A DNA stretch of 55,648 nt, taken from contig CALAMC010000054.1 of NCBI GenBank assembly GCA_937925655.1, positions 1 to 55,648 on the forward strand. The letters run 5' to 3'. Positions 9,857-18,568 of this stretch are shown here, one piece after another (within the stretch, counting starts at the first letter, position 1; each line of letters begins with the position of its first letter). Source of the stretch: an uncultured candidate division Zixibacteria bacterium (GTDB taxonomy: Bacteria; Zixibacteria; MSB-5A5; GN15; PGXB01). Position numbers and translations under genes: made by a program. The notes under the pieces are model-generated. The model made no database searches and was not told the DNA's origin. It saw only the letters and a list, made by a program, of their open reading frames with translations.

Positions 9857-9882
9857 AACCCCTTGTTGCGTTTGGGGTTTTT
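9857..9882 (+). terminator. probable rho-independent terminator after lspA
   Basis: An AACCCC / GGGGTT stem with an 11-base loop is followed by a run of five T. It lies between lspA and mrp, which has its own strong ribosome site. Confidence 0.6.
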
Positions 9883-9914
9883 ACCGATACAAACCAGCCA
9901 ATAAGGAGGCAGAA

Positions 9915-10988
9915 ATGGCCGACAGGCAAAAGGTAATAGACATTCTTTCAAAAATAAACGACCCCGAATTGCATCGCCCGCTGACCGACCTGGATATGGT
10001 TAAAAATGTCAAAGTCGATGGGGGCGTTGTAAATATTGAAATCTCGCTGACCATCCCCGGCTGTCCATTAAAGCATAAAATCAGTGACGATATCAAAACG
10101 ATGGTTGGGGCGCTTGATGGAGTCAGTGCGGTCAATGTCACATTTGGCGTCATGACCGATGAACAGCGCAAAAACCTGCACGCCAGATTATACGGGTCAG
10201 ATAAGGCCAAAGCGCTGGCCGACGGGACGCCGCAGGTGCGGCCCGAGGATTTCACCAAGAGGGTGATCGCGGTTTCCTCCGGCAAGGGTGGTGTCGGCAA
10301 ATCGACCACGACCTGCAATTTAGCGGCGGCGTTAAGCGCGATGGGGCGGCGTATCGGTATTCTGGACGCCGACGTTTATGGTTTTTCGGTGCCGCGTATT
10401 ATGGGAGTACAGGGTCAGCCGACCATAATCGATGACCATATTATTCCCATGCGCCGCGAGAACATTCAAATCATGTCCATGGGATTTTTCGTGGGCGAGG
10501 ATGATCCTGTCATCTGGCGGGGGCCGATGTTACACAAGGCGATCAATCAGTTTCTGACCGACGTTTTCTGGGATAATCTCGATATTCTGATGATAGATAT
10601 GCCGCCGGGCACCGGCGACGTGACGCTGACCGTAGCCCAGGCCATACCGCAGGCGGAAATGCTGGTCGTGACGACCCCCCAGCCGCTGGCGGCTCACACG
10701 GCCGGACGGGTGGCACGTCTGGCCGAAAAGACCAACCTGACCGTGCTGGGCGTCGTGGAAAATATGTCGTACTACGAATCCAACGGGCATCGCGAATACA
10801 TTTTCGGCAAGGGCGGAGGTAAACAACTGGCCGAACAATTGAAAACGAAATTTTTAGGAGAAATTCCCATTATGACGGCGATCCGCGAGGCCTCCGACGG
10901 CGGCGAATTGCCGGAATTTTCTAACCGAATGGAAATCGCCGGTTATTATCGGAGTATCGCCGACGCGCTGGTAACGGCACAGGCCTGA
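9915..10988 (+). CDS. mrp: Mrp/NBP35-family iron-sulfur cluster carrier ATPase
   Basis: 357 residues: an N-terminal MIP18/DUF59-type domain (about 1-90), then a ParA/MinD-type P-loop ATPase with deviant Walker A SSGKGGVGKST, the switch region DADVYGFSVPR and IDMPPGTGD. Family members (ApbC/Mrp/NBP35) hold and transfer Fe-S clusters in the cytoplasm. The usual C-terminal CxxC of many Mrp proteins is not seen; the region instead reads VVENMSYYESNGHREY, so cluster binding may differ from the standard form. A strong AGGAGG lies 6 bases before the ATG. It stands alone between a terminator and the dnaA leader. Confidence 0.92.
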   Translation: MADRQKVIDILSKINDPELHRPLTDLDMVKNVKVDGGVVNIEISLTIPGCPLKHKISDDIKTMVGALDGVSAVNVTFGVMTDEQRKNLHARLYGSDKAKALADGTPQVRPEDFTKRVIAVSSGKGGVGKSTTTCNLAAALSAMGRRIGILDADVYGFSVPRIMGVQGQPTIIDDHIIPMRRENIQIMSMGFFVGEDDPVIWRGPMLHKAINQFLTDVFWDNLDILMIDMPPGTGDVTLTVAQAIPQAEMLVVTTPQPLAAHTAGRVARLAEKTNLTVLGVVENMSYYESNGHREYIFGKGGGKQLAEQLKTKFLGEIPIMTAIREASDGGELPEFSNRMEIAGYYRSIADALVTAQA

Positions 10989-11380
10989 TTGCTATCGCTT
11001 GCCATCGTTGACGTTACGAATGTTGATAATTTTTTTTGGGCGGCATTTGTACGGTGCAAAATCAAGGATACTATAACCGCGCCCGTAATTTCGCAACTAA
11101 TAAGCACTTTGCGTTGCAGGCTTTTTTTTCGTAAGGCGACTTGACCCCGTCGAATTCTTTTCTTTTATTGGCCTCACCGGATAAGCCGGCACACAGCAAA
11201 TATGTTGATAGGATGTGAATAGCTTCAGAATGCACAAATTCTTCCGTTATATATCAAGAGTTTAACGGCAAACACATTCCAATTGGCTGTGGATAATTCC
11301 GTTTATAACCGGTAACGGATTCAGGGGCAAGGCGATGGTGATTTATTGCCTGTCCCCTATTTTGGAAGGAACCGAAAACA
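10989..11380. other. dnaA leader, candidate part of oriC
   Basis: No gene is seen in these 392 bases upstream of dnaA. It contains one perfect DnaA box at 11288-11296 and one near-match, TGTGAATAG, at 11214-11222. AT-rich runs such as the one near 11030 also occur. The position next to dnaA-dnaN-recF makes this a candidate replication origin, but box density is low. Confidence 0.45.
11288..11296 (-). promoter_or_regulatory. DnaA box
   Basis: TGTGGATAA on the plus strand is the reverse complement of the consensus box TTATCCACA. It lies about 85 bp upstream of the dnaA start, so it could serve replication initiation or dnaA autoregulation. Confidence 0.6.
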
Positions 11381-12778
11381 GTGGATACTCTGTCTAATGG
11401 GGGAAAGATGTTATCCGAACCTAACTTTGATTCATGCAAGCTCTGGGCAAACTGTCTTGATTATGTCGCGTTGAGGGTAAACAATCACTCCTTCAACACC
11501 TGGTTCAAACACACCCGGGGTTCACAGCTTGATGACGGCTCGCTAAAGATTATTGTCCCCAATCGGTTCGTGGCCGATTGGTTGTCGGACCGTTATGCCG
11601 ATCTGATCGATGAGGCGTTGATCGAGATCAACGGTACCGTGTTGCCGTATGTTTTCGAAATCAAAAGCGGCAACGGCAATGGGGGACAAACCGAAATCGA
11701 ATTTGACAGCCGACCGGTGGCGGTCCGTCCCGTTGCGCCGGCGGTTATTCATCCCAGCTATGCTTTGAACGGCAAATACCGTTTTGACAATTTTGTCGTC
11801 GGCAGTTCCAATCAATTTGCCCATGCCGCCGCGCTGGCGGTGTCGGAGGCACCGGGGAAGACCAATTATAATCCCCTTTTCATTTATGGCGGCACCGGGT
11901 TGGGCAAGACGCATTTGCTGGAGGCGATCGGCAATGCGGTCAAGGAAAAATATCCCGGCAAACGGATAATTTATGCCTCGTCGGAAAAATTCACGTCTGA
12001 TTTTATCAATTCCCTTTCGAACGGAACGACGTTGAAATTCACGTCGTTGTATCGCACCGCCGACCTTTTGTTAATCGACGACACCCAGTTTTTCAGCGGC
12101 AAGGAATCGACGCAAGAGCAATTTTTCCATACCTTTAACGACCTCTATCACAGTGGCCGTCAGATTGTCCTCACGTCTGATCGCCATCCCAAAGACACCA
12201 AGGGTTTGGAAGAAAGACTTCTGTCTCGATTCGCCTCGGGACTGGTGGCCGACCTTCAGCCGCCGGATCTGGAGACGCGCATGGCCATATTAAGACGCCG
12301 GGTCGAGCAGGACAAAGCGTCGTTGCCGGAAGACGTGTTATACTTCATTGCCAACAATGTGACCACGAATATCCGTGAGCTGGAAGGCTGTTTAACCCGC
12401 CTGATTGCTTATGCCTCGATTAACAAGGCGGAAATCAATTTAAGTTTTGCCCAGCAGGTTCTGGGCAAGGATGTTTTCCAGGTCAAAAAGGAGATAACCA
12501 TCAAGCAGGTTCAGAAAAAGACAGCCGAGGCATTCAATATCGAACCTGACGCCATGACGGCCAAAAAGAAGACGGCCCCGATTGCTCTGGCCCGCCAGGT
12601 AGCCATGTATCTGACCCGTAAACACACACCGCTTTCGTTAAAGGCAATCGGTGAAGGGTTCGGCGGCCGGGATCATTCGACGGTCATTCATGCCTGCGAA
12701 TTGGTCGCTCGCAAAATCGAAGAAGACTCCAATTTCAGAAGAAAGGTGGCCGATTTAACGCATTCGCTACTGGCTTAA
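11381..12778 (+). CDS. dnaA: chromosomal replication initiator protein DnaA
   Basis: 465 residues from the GTG at 11381. Domain I is N-terminal (LWANCLDYVALRVNNHSFNTW). Domain III has Walker A YGGTGLGKTH, Walker B LLLIDDTQFF and a sensor region. Domain IV carries the DNA-binding signature GGRDHSTVIHAC. DnaA binds origin boxes and melts the origin. The GTG start has AAGGA 10 bases upstream; the ATG at 11408 follows a GGGGG run and would remove nine residues, so the start is not settled. dnaN and recF follow in the classical order. Confidence 0.97.
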   Translation: MDTLSNGGKMLSEPNFDSCKLWANCLDYVALRVNNHSFNTWFKHTRGSQLDDGSLKIIVPNRFVADWLSDRYADLIDEALIEINGTVLPYVFEIKSGNGNGGQTEIEFDSRPVAVRPVAPAVIHPSYALNGKYRFDNFVVGSSNQFAHAAALAVSEAPGKTNYNPLFIYGGTGLGKTHLLEAIGNAVKEKYPGKRIIYASSEKFTSDFINSLSNGTTLKFTSLYRTADLLLIDDTQFFSGKESTQEQFFHTFNDLYHSGRQIVLTSDRHPKDTKGLEERLLSRFASGLVADLQPPDLETRMAILRRRVEQDKASLPEDVLYFIANNVTTNIRELEGCLTRLIAYASINKAEINLSFAQQVLGKDVFQVKKEITIKQVQKKTAEAFNIEPDAMTAKKKTAPIALARQVAMYLTRKHTPLSLKAIGEGFGGRDHSTVIHACELVARKIEEDSNFRRKVADLTHSLLA

Positions 12779-13051
12779 GGGGTGGCGATATACGGTTGAC
12801 AATTATGGGCGGAAATTGTGGAAAAAAAAGCGATGTTCAAAAGCCGACCGTTTATCAATGTTTATTGACAATTAAGTCAAAAAAAAATTATTCTTATTAC
12901 GAAAGTTAAGATTGTGGCGGATAATAATATCACGCCCGGACACTGCCGTTTGTAAACATTTTAACATTGCTTATAGAATATATTATTTAGATATATAACC
13001 AAGGGATTATATAAAGAGCATGTTCAAAAGCCTTAGTTAAGGAAGGTTGGA
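12779..13051. other. AT-rich dnaA-dnaN spacer
   Basis: A 273-base AT-rich spacer without a gene. It has a box fitting TTWTNCACA on the minus strand (12817-12825) and two exact copies of a 13-base direct repeat, ATGTTCAAAAGCC (12833-12845 and 13020-13032). Several A/T tracts lie between the repeats. It could be the unwinding part of the origin, the dnaN promoter region, or both. Confidence 0.4.
12817..12825 (-). promoter_or_regulatory. DnaA-box-like site
   Basis: TGTGGAAAA on the plus strand reads TTTTCCACA on the minus strand and fits the relaxed consensus TTWTNCACA. It lies in the AT-rich dnaA-dnaN spacer. Confidence 0.4.
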
Positions 13052-14164
13052 ATGAAGTTCAACATATCGAAGTCCAAAATCAACAAATGTCTTCAATCGG
13101 TTATGCAGGTGGTTCCGAGCAAGTCGACTCTCCCGATTTTGTCCAACGTTCTTTTTGAATCATTTGAAGACAGGATAAAAGTATCCGCCACGGATTTGGA
13201 AGTTTCCATTACGGTCACTTTGGAATGCGCCGTCGCCAAGAAGGGTGTGGCGGTTTTGCCCGGGCGGATTCTGTTTGATATTATTAAAGAACTTCCAGAA
13301 TCGGATGTTTCCTTCGAAGGCACGACCAACCGGGTGGAACTGAAAGTCCCCAACGGGTCATATAAAATTGCCTGTGCCTCGGTTGAAGATTTTCCCAAGC
13401 TACCGGTGGCCAACACCAAAAAGCAGATTGAAATTGACGGTCAGGATTTGGTGACGATGATTCGTAAGACCACTTTTGCCTGCAGTAAGGATGAAACACG
13501 ACCGGCTTTAAACGGTGTGTTGTGGTCAACCAAGGGTGATTTTATGACGATGGTTGCCACCGACGGTCACCGTTTGGCCAAGGCCTCGGTTGAAAACAAG
13601 AAGCTGAAAGGCCTTTCCGAAGATTTGATTATTCCACCCAAGGTATTGGATATTATCCCGAAATTCGTGAGTGAGTCCAACGGTTCGGTAGGTATTATTT
13701 TTGGTGAAAATAATATTATTTTTAACCTGGGTGAAGTCATATTGACATCGCGGCTGATAGAGGGACCATACCCGAATTACGAGCAGGTTATTCCGAGTGA
13801 AAACGATAAAAAGATGATCATCCACAAGGATGATTTGGCCGGGGCGGTCAGGCGGGTTTCGATTCTTTCCAACGCCCTGACACATCAGGTAAAATTCGGC
13901 ATAAAGAACAATAACCTGACCATATCGACGACCAACGCCGATGTCGGCGGCGAGGGCAAAGAAACGCTGCCCTGTGAGTTTTCGGGCGAGGCGATAGAAC
14001 TTGGTTACAATGCGCTTTATATATCGGATATTTTGAATAAAATAGAGGGCGAAGAAGTCATTTTCGAGCTGACCAATGCCGTCTCGGCCGGGGTGATCAT
14101 CTCTCCGCAAATACCCCGGGAAGAGTATCTTTGCCTGATTATGCCGCTCCGTCTGGCCGACTGA
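13052..14164 (+). CDS. dnaN: DNA polymerase III beta subunit (sliding clamp)
   Basis: 370 residues, the usual size of the bacterial beta clamp made of three similar domains. Recognisable are the N-terminal MKFNISKSKINKCLQSV, ATDLEVSI, the central DETRPALNGVLW and MVATDGHRLA motifs, and the C-terminal end in LIMPLRL, typical of the clamp. It encircles DNA and tethers polymerase. An AAGGAAGG ribosome site precedes the ATG. It lies between dnaA and recF. Confidence 0.97.
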   Translation: MKFNISKSKINKCLQSVMQVVPSKSTLPILSNVLFESFEDRIKVSATDLEVSITVTLECAVAKKGVAVLPGRILFDIIKELPESDVSFEGTTNRVELKVPNGSYKIACASVEDFPKLPVANTKKQIEIDGQDLVTMIRKTTFACSKDETRPALNGVLWSTKGDFMTMVATDGHRLAKASVENKKLKGLSEDLIIPPKVLDIIPKFVSESNGSVGIIFGENNIIFNLGEVILTSRLIEGPYPNYEQVIPSENDKKMIIHKDDLAGAVRRVSILSNALTHQVKFGIKNNNLTISTTNADVGGEGKETLPCEFSGEAIELGYNALYISDILNKIEGEEVIFELTNAVSAGVIISPQIPREEYLCLIMPLRLAD

Positions 14165-14221
14165 CGGGACAAATCATATCAGCGGTTGCTTTTAAGCGGC
14201 GTCTGTTTTATATATCCCGGC

Positions 14222-15310
14222 ATGTATCTGGCAAATATAGATATTTGCAATTTCCGCAATTTCTTTAAGGCTGAAATCCAATTCAATAATGGCATAAAAA
14301 TTTTTCACGGACAAAACGGTTCGGGAAAAACCAATTTGCTTGAGGCGATATTCATGGTTCTGCTGGGTCGCTCGGCACGCGGGGCCAACGACGCGGTCAT
14401 GCTCAATGAAAAGTCCGAGCATTATCGAGTGGAGGCCGAAGTTGTCAAAAACGATAAAAGGCATATTTTCGCGATAGCCTATCAAAAGGGTGGGCGTAAA
14501 AAGATTACCAAAGATAAGATTGATATCAAAATCGTCGAGCTTTTCAAAGAAAACAGTGCCGTCTTTGCATCACCATCGGATATCGAAATTTTGGCCGGCG
14601 CGCCCGCGGTGAGGCGGGAATTTTTGAACGTCTATATTTCACAGGTTTTTCCCACTTATCTGGCGGACTTGTCCGAATACCAGAAAATTCTGGCCCAGAA
14701 AAATGCCTTCCTCAAGCAGAATCACGCCGGTGAGTGCATTTATAATGATCTTCTGGCCCGGTGCGGGGCGCGGCTTATGTATACCAGATTGAATTTTGTT
14801 AAGGAAATTTCGGAATATGCGTCGCGATATTATGACAGAATTTCCGGGTCACATAAATTCGAAGCTTTGTATCGTCCCTCGGTGGTACTGGAGGGCGACG
14901 ATTTCAATATCAATGAAATAGAAACGGCTTTTATGCTCAAGTTGACGCGTTATAAAGAGCGGGAGAAAATCATGCAGACGGCGCTGGTCGGGCCGCACCG
15001 GGATGATATCGAGTTTATCATTCGGGACTATCCGGCGCGCACCCACGGGTCGCAGGGTGAATTGCGCACGGCGGCCATTGCGCTCAAGCTGGCGGTGTTC
15101 GATTATATCAAAGAAAACCGAGGCCATCCGCCGGTTTTACTGCTCGATGAAATTTTCGCGGAACTGGATAAGGACCGGTGTGACAGGTTAATAGAATCGT
15201 TTGGCAATTTCGGCCAGGTGTTCATCACGACGGCGTCGAGCATTCCCGAAAAGCTGTCGGGTTCGGCCAGAAGCTTTTTGATAAAAGATGGTGCCATAGT
15301 CACTCAATAG
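14222..15310 (+). CDS. recF: DNA replication and repair protein RecF
   Basis: About 362 residues. SMC-like ATPase that helps load RecA at gaps. Walker A is GQNGSGKTNLLEAI, the ABC-type signature is HGSQGELRTAAIALKL, and Walker B is PVLLLDEIFAELD. The frame opens at a TTG (14186), but the ATG at 14222 puts the typical N-terminus MYLANIDICNFRNF at the start; no ribosome site is clear. It lies 57 bases after dnaN, completing dnaA-dnaN-recF. No gyrB follows; an ABC ATPase takes that place. Confidence 0.94.
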   Translation: MYLANIDICNFRNFFKAEIQFNNGIKIFHGQNGSGKTNLLEAIFMVLLGRSARGANDAVMLNEKSEHYRVEAEVVKNDKRHIFAIAYQKGGRKKITKDKIDIKIVELFKENSAVFASPSDIEILAGAPAVRREFLNVYISQVFPTYLADLSEYQKILAQKNAFLKQNHAGECIYNDLLARCGARLMYTRLNFVKEISEYASRYYDRISGSHKFEALYRPSVVLEGDDFNINEIETAFMLKLTRYKEREKIMQTALVGPHRDDIEFIIRDYPARTHGSQGELRTAAIALKLAVFDYIKENRGHPPVLLLDEIFAELDKDRCDRLIESFGNFGQVFITTASSIPEKLSGSARSFLIKDGAIVTQ

Positions 15311-15324
15311 GTTTATTTTATATC

Positions 15325-16374
15325 ATGCCGCGCTTGAATATTGTCAGAGTCGAAAAGTCGTTTGGGGAGCAAAAAATCCTGGATGATATTAATCTTCTGA
15401 CCGCCGATGGCGAACTGGTGGTGGTGCTGGGGCCGTCGGGCTGTGGCAAATCCACCCTGTTGCGTCTGGTGGCGGGGCTGGAAGAGGTCGATTCCGGGGA
15501 AATCTGGATCGGGGAGCGCCGGGTCGATAAGCTTACACCGCAGAAGCGCAATGTTGCGCTGGTCTTTCAAAACTATGCCCTCTACCCTCATATGACGGTC
15601 GAGCAGAATTTGGCTTTTCCGCTTAAAATTGCCGGAGAAAACAAGAAGAAAATCAAAGATAAAGTGATTTACGCCGCGTCGATGATTGGTCTGGCGGACC
15701 GTCTTGATGCCCGGCCGGTGGAGCTGTCCGGCGGGCAGAGACAGCGGGTGGCGTTAGGGCGGGCGATAATCCGCCAGCCGGATATATATCTTCTCGATGA
15801 ACCGCTTTCCAATCTCGACGCCAATTTACGGACGAAAATGCGCCGCGAGCTGGTGGAGCTTCAGAAAAGCCTGGGCACGACCATGATTCATGTGACGCAT
15901 GACCAGACCGAGGCGCTGACGATGGCCGACCGGCTGGCGGTGATCGAATCGGGCCGGATGCGGCAAGTGGGGACAGTCGATGATATATACAACCGCCCGG
16001 CGGATATGTTTGTGGCGTCGTTTATCGGCACGCCCAAGATGAATTTTGTGACCGGGTCGATTACGGATAACACCATCAAGCCGTTTAATCTGTCGATAGT
16101 GCATGTGCCGTCGGATTATGGCCTTCGGGAAGTGACGATCGGCATTCGCCCGGAAGATATCATTATTGATTTCAACGGCATATTAAATGGTCAAATCACG
16201 GCGATTGAATATTTGGGCAATCGGAGTGTCGTGTCGTTTAAATATAACGATGTTGTTTTAAATACGGTAACTGATTCGGGTAAGTACAATATCGGTGAGA
16301 ATATCAAATTTTCGGTCAATACCGGTCGGTGTCATGTTTTTCATAAAGAGACGGGTGTTTGTTTGAGCAGTTGA
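15325..16374 (+). CDS. orphan MalK/UgpC-type ABC transporter ATP-binding protein
   Basis: 349 residues. The nucleotide-binding domain (about 1-235) has Walker A GPSGCGKST, Q-loop VFQNYALYPHM, signature LSGGQRQRVALGRA, Walker B IYLLDEPLSNLD and the switch His in VTHDQ. The C-terminal third looks like a TOBE regulatory domain (GIRPEDI). Such ATPases normally energise sugar, glycerol-phosphate or related importers, but no permease or binding protein is adjacent, so it may serve partners elsewhere. It starts 14 bases after recF, and its stop overlaps the next start (TGATG), suggesting coupling to the zinc-ribbon gene. Confidence 0.92.
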   Translation: MPRLNIVRVEKSFGEQKILDDINLLTADGELVVVLGPSGCGKSTLLRLVAGLEEVDSGEIWIGERRVDKLTPQKRNVALVFQNYALYPHMTVEQNLAFPLKIAGENKKKIKDKVIYAASMIGLADRLDARPVELSGGQRQRVALGRAIIRQPDIYLLDEPLSNLDANLRTKMRRELVELQKSLGTTMIHVTHDQTEALTMADRLAVIESGRMRQVGTVDDIYNRPADMFVASFIGTPKMNFVTGSITDNTIKPFNLSIVHVPSDYGLREVTIGIRPEDIIIDFNGILNGQITAIEYLGNRSVVSFKYNDVVLNTVTDSGKYNIGENIKFSVNTGRCHVFHKETGVCLSS

Positions 16375-16580
16375 TGATGGCGACATATTTTGAATGTGGG
16401 GATTGTCATTCTCTGGTTGATAAACATGATGCCGGCCCCGGAGGAATCTTACAGTGCCAAGCCTGCCAAGCAGATAATGTAGTTCCGGCGGAAGGCACAG
16501 GAAGAGGAAGAGTGATTGAACCATGGCCCGTCGGTAATATTTATGCCCCAATTATAGGAGAAGAAAAAAGCAACTTGTAA
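16374..16580 (+). CDS. small zinc-ribbon protein, probably the 5' part of a frameshifted gene
   Basis: 68 residues from the ATG that overlaps the stop of the upstream ATPase gene. CGDC and CQAC pairs (both CxxC) spaced by about 18 residues make a rubredoxin/zinc-ribbon-type knuckle. The remainder is a proline/glycine linker ending IGEEKSNL. At the run of six A (16564-16569) the -1 frame is open and continues into a three-helix membrane protein (next entry). I infer a single 182-residue zinc-ribbon/membrane protein broken or recoded here. The function is unknown. Confidence 0.55.
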   Translation: MMATYFECGDCHSLVDKHDAGPGGILQCQACQADNVVPAEGTGRGRVIEPWPVGNIYAPIIGEEKSNL

Positions 16581-16921
16581 TTAATACATACCAACGGATT
16601 TTAAGTATTTGTTGGCTAATATTTATATTAGCGGCTTATATATTAATAAGAGCAGAAATTGGCCTTCCGGAACCTTTGTTTTCATTATTATCGAATAAGA
16701 AATTTCACCTTTATGGCGTACTGTTACCTTTATCAATCGATATTGTAGTAATGTATATTATAGGGGTTAAAAGCAGAATCGTGATTAATGACGGTTGGAA
16801 AACCCATAGCTATGAGGCAATGAATTCAAAAGCATGGAGCCGAATGAGGAATTTCAAACCTATATTAAATATATTCTGGCTTATAATTATATTTGAAATG
16901 GCCGCCTTTTTGTTATATTGA
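16568..16921 (+). pseudogene. three-helix membrane segment, 3' part of a probably frameshifted gene
   Basis: An open frame without its own ATG. In the -1 frame relative to the zinc-ribbon gene it reads three hydrophobic segments: ILSICWLIFILAAYILI, VLLPLSIDIVVMYIIGV and ILNIFWLIIIFEMAAFLL. The first possible start within the frame is a TTG at 16676, which would discard the first helix. Continuity with the preceding zinc-ribbon gene through the A6 run is therefore more likely. The segment is visibly richer in A/T than its neighbours, which may indicate foreign origin or weak constraint. Marked as a pseudogene only because the frame is broken; a sequence error or recoding would make it a real gene. 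Confidence 0.5.
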
Positions 16922-16999
16922 TTTTATAGATCTTCAAAGCTTCTATATTTAGACTTCTGGTCAAGATCGGGATGACAAAAAATCTTGCTTTACAGAATT

Positions 17000-17350
17000 T
17001 TAGGAGGCGAATTTGTCGAATTTTTCCCAGTAGGATTGGGAGAGCTTATACGGTGTAAAGTCACCCTGCGGTTCGGCCGGGACGATCAGCCCCATCCGTT
17101 CGGCATAACCCAGAAGTTCGATAAACTCGGTATATTTATACATCTGGACCGACTCGGGAGCGCCGGGGCCGAATGACCATTCCTTGCCCTTTTTGCCGAG
17201 GGCGCCGACGTTGACTTTGCAGAGGGTGTGAAGATACTGCTGAAACGAATATTGTTGCTTGTCGAAATAGTCGATGGGCGGCGGGGGCATGGGAATGGGG
17301 GCACCCAGCGCGATTTCATAACGGAAGTGGCTATATGTTTCGACACTCAT
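17000..17350 (-). CDS. hypothetical protein
   Basis: A 116-residue soluble protein with no signal peptide or membrane segment and no family that I recognise. The N-terminal part is proline-rich (PIPMPPPP), followed by Tyr/Phe/Gln-rich stretches and a Gly/Lys patch. Composition is normal for a folded globular domain, and base use fits the surrounding genes. No ribosome site is obvious before the ATG. It stands alone between the broken membrane gene and the exporter operon. Confidence 0.55.
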   Translation of the reverse strand: MSVETYSHFRYEIALGAPIPMPPPPIDYFDKQQYSFQQYLHTLCKVNVGALGKKGKEWSFGPGAPESVQMYKYTEFIELLGYAERMGLIVPAEPQGDFTPYKLSQSYWEKFDKFAS

Positions 17351-17467
17351 AATTTTATAATCGGCTATTTCCCATAAAATTAACAGCTTTAATTGAGTCT
17401 AAATTTGGATAAATTTTGACACATTGTCAATAAAAATGATTTAAATAACTCTGTTATCAGGTAGTCC

Positions 17468-18565
17468 CTATTTCACCCTCTTTGAAAACCTCAAAGCCGA
17501 GAAGGTGAAGACGACAAGGCCGAAAATTACCATCGCCAGAACTTCTTTATGTAAAATATCAATCGACGAGCCTTTCATCATAATCCCGCGCACGATGGTC
17601 ATGTAATAACGCATCGGATTCAGATAAGTCAGAAGCTGAATTATATGGGGCATGTTGGCGATGGGGATAAAAAAGCCGGAAGTCAACAGGGCATAAATGG
17701 TAAAGAACCACGCGAAAAACATGGCCTGTTGCTGGGTTCTGGTGGCGGTCGAGATGAACATGCCGACACCGAGCGTCGTGAATAAAAATATAAAGGACAA
17801 AAAATACAGTAGTCCCCATGACCCGGCAAAGGGGATATCGAACCACAGAATGCCGACGGCCAGCGCGATCGACATTTCGACAAAGCCGATGATGGCAAAG
17901 GGGATGATTTTGCCCAGGATCAAGCCGATGGTCGAGATTGGCGTAACCATGAGCTGTTCCAGCGTGCCTCGTTCGCGCTCGCGGACGATGCCCATGGCCG
18001 ACAGCATGACGGTAATCATGGTCAGAAGCACTGCCACGATGCCGGGGACCATGAAATAGACCGATTCGGCTTCGGGGTTGAAGAGGTTTTTCTGACGCAG
18101 TTGAATCGGCATGTTGAGTCCCAGGACGCGCTGATTGAACTGGGCGGTGATCAGGCCGGCATAGCCGAGCGAAATCGAGGCGGTGTTGGCATTGGAGCCG
18201 TCGAGAAGCATCCCGATTTTTACCTTTTCGAAGTTTTCAAGTTTTTCCGAGAAATCGTCGGGGATAACGATGACGGCGTTGCGGCGGTTTTGGCGGAAAG
18301 CCAGATCGGCGTTCAAAAGGGGCAGGTCGTCTTTGGAGGCAACGAAATACTCCCCGGCCGTAAGAGACCGCACGTATTCGCGGGACAGGCGGCTATTGTC
18401 GAAGTCATAGACAGCGGTGTCGATAAGTTTGACGTCGGTCGAGACGACATATCCGAGAAGCAACAGTTGCACCAGCGGCATGATGAATAACAGGCGGAGC
18501 ATGATCGGATCGCGCCGGACCTGCCGGAATTCCTTGATGATGAGGGCGATAATGGTCTGTATCAT
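17468..18565 (-). CDS. ABC-2-type transporter permease (YbhR-like)
   Basis: 365 residues. One N-terminal transmembrane helix (LRLLFIMPLVQLLLLGYVV), a large extracytoplasmic domain, and five C-terminal membrane helices, the ABC-2/DUF3412 permease plan. It contains the RERERGTLEQLMVTPI motif typical of this family. It is the last gene of the minus-strand exporter operon and starts 3 bases after the sister permease, with which it should form a heterodimer. By analogy with YbhFGSR, the complex exports small hydrophobic or cationic compounds; the substrate cannot be read from the sequence. Confidence 0.9.
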   Translation of the reverse strand: MIQTIIALIIKEFRQVRRDPIMLRLLFIMPLVQLLLLGYVVSTDVKLIDTAVYDFDNSRLSREYVRSLTAGEYFVASKDDLPLLNADLAFRQNRRNAVIVIPDDFSEKLENFEKVKIGMLLDGSNANTASISLGYAGLITAQFNQRVLGLNMPIQLRQKNLFNPEAESVYFMVPGIVAVLLTMITVMLSAMGIVRERERGTLEQLMVTPISTIGLILGKIIPFAIIGFVEMSIALAVGILWFDIPFAGSWGLLYFLSFIFLFTTLGVGMFISTATRTQQQAMFFAWFFTIYALLTSGFFIPIANMPHIIQLLTYLNPMRYYMTIVRGIMMKGSSIDILHKEVLAMVIFGLVVFTFSALRFSKRVK

Positions 18566-18568
18566 GGC

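Noticed and set aside
15325..16374. orphan ATPase as the missing ZnuC
   Set aside because: It has the MalK-type TOBE extension and its motifs fit sugar-type importers, not the metal family.
16564..16569. programmed -1 frameshift at the A6 run as an established fact
   Set aside because: The codon phasing is not the classical X-XXY-YYZ heptamer; error or pseudogene is equally likely, so only reported as a finding.
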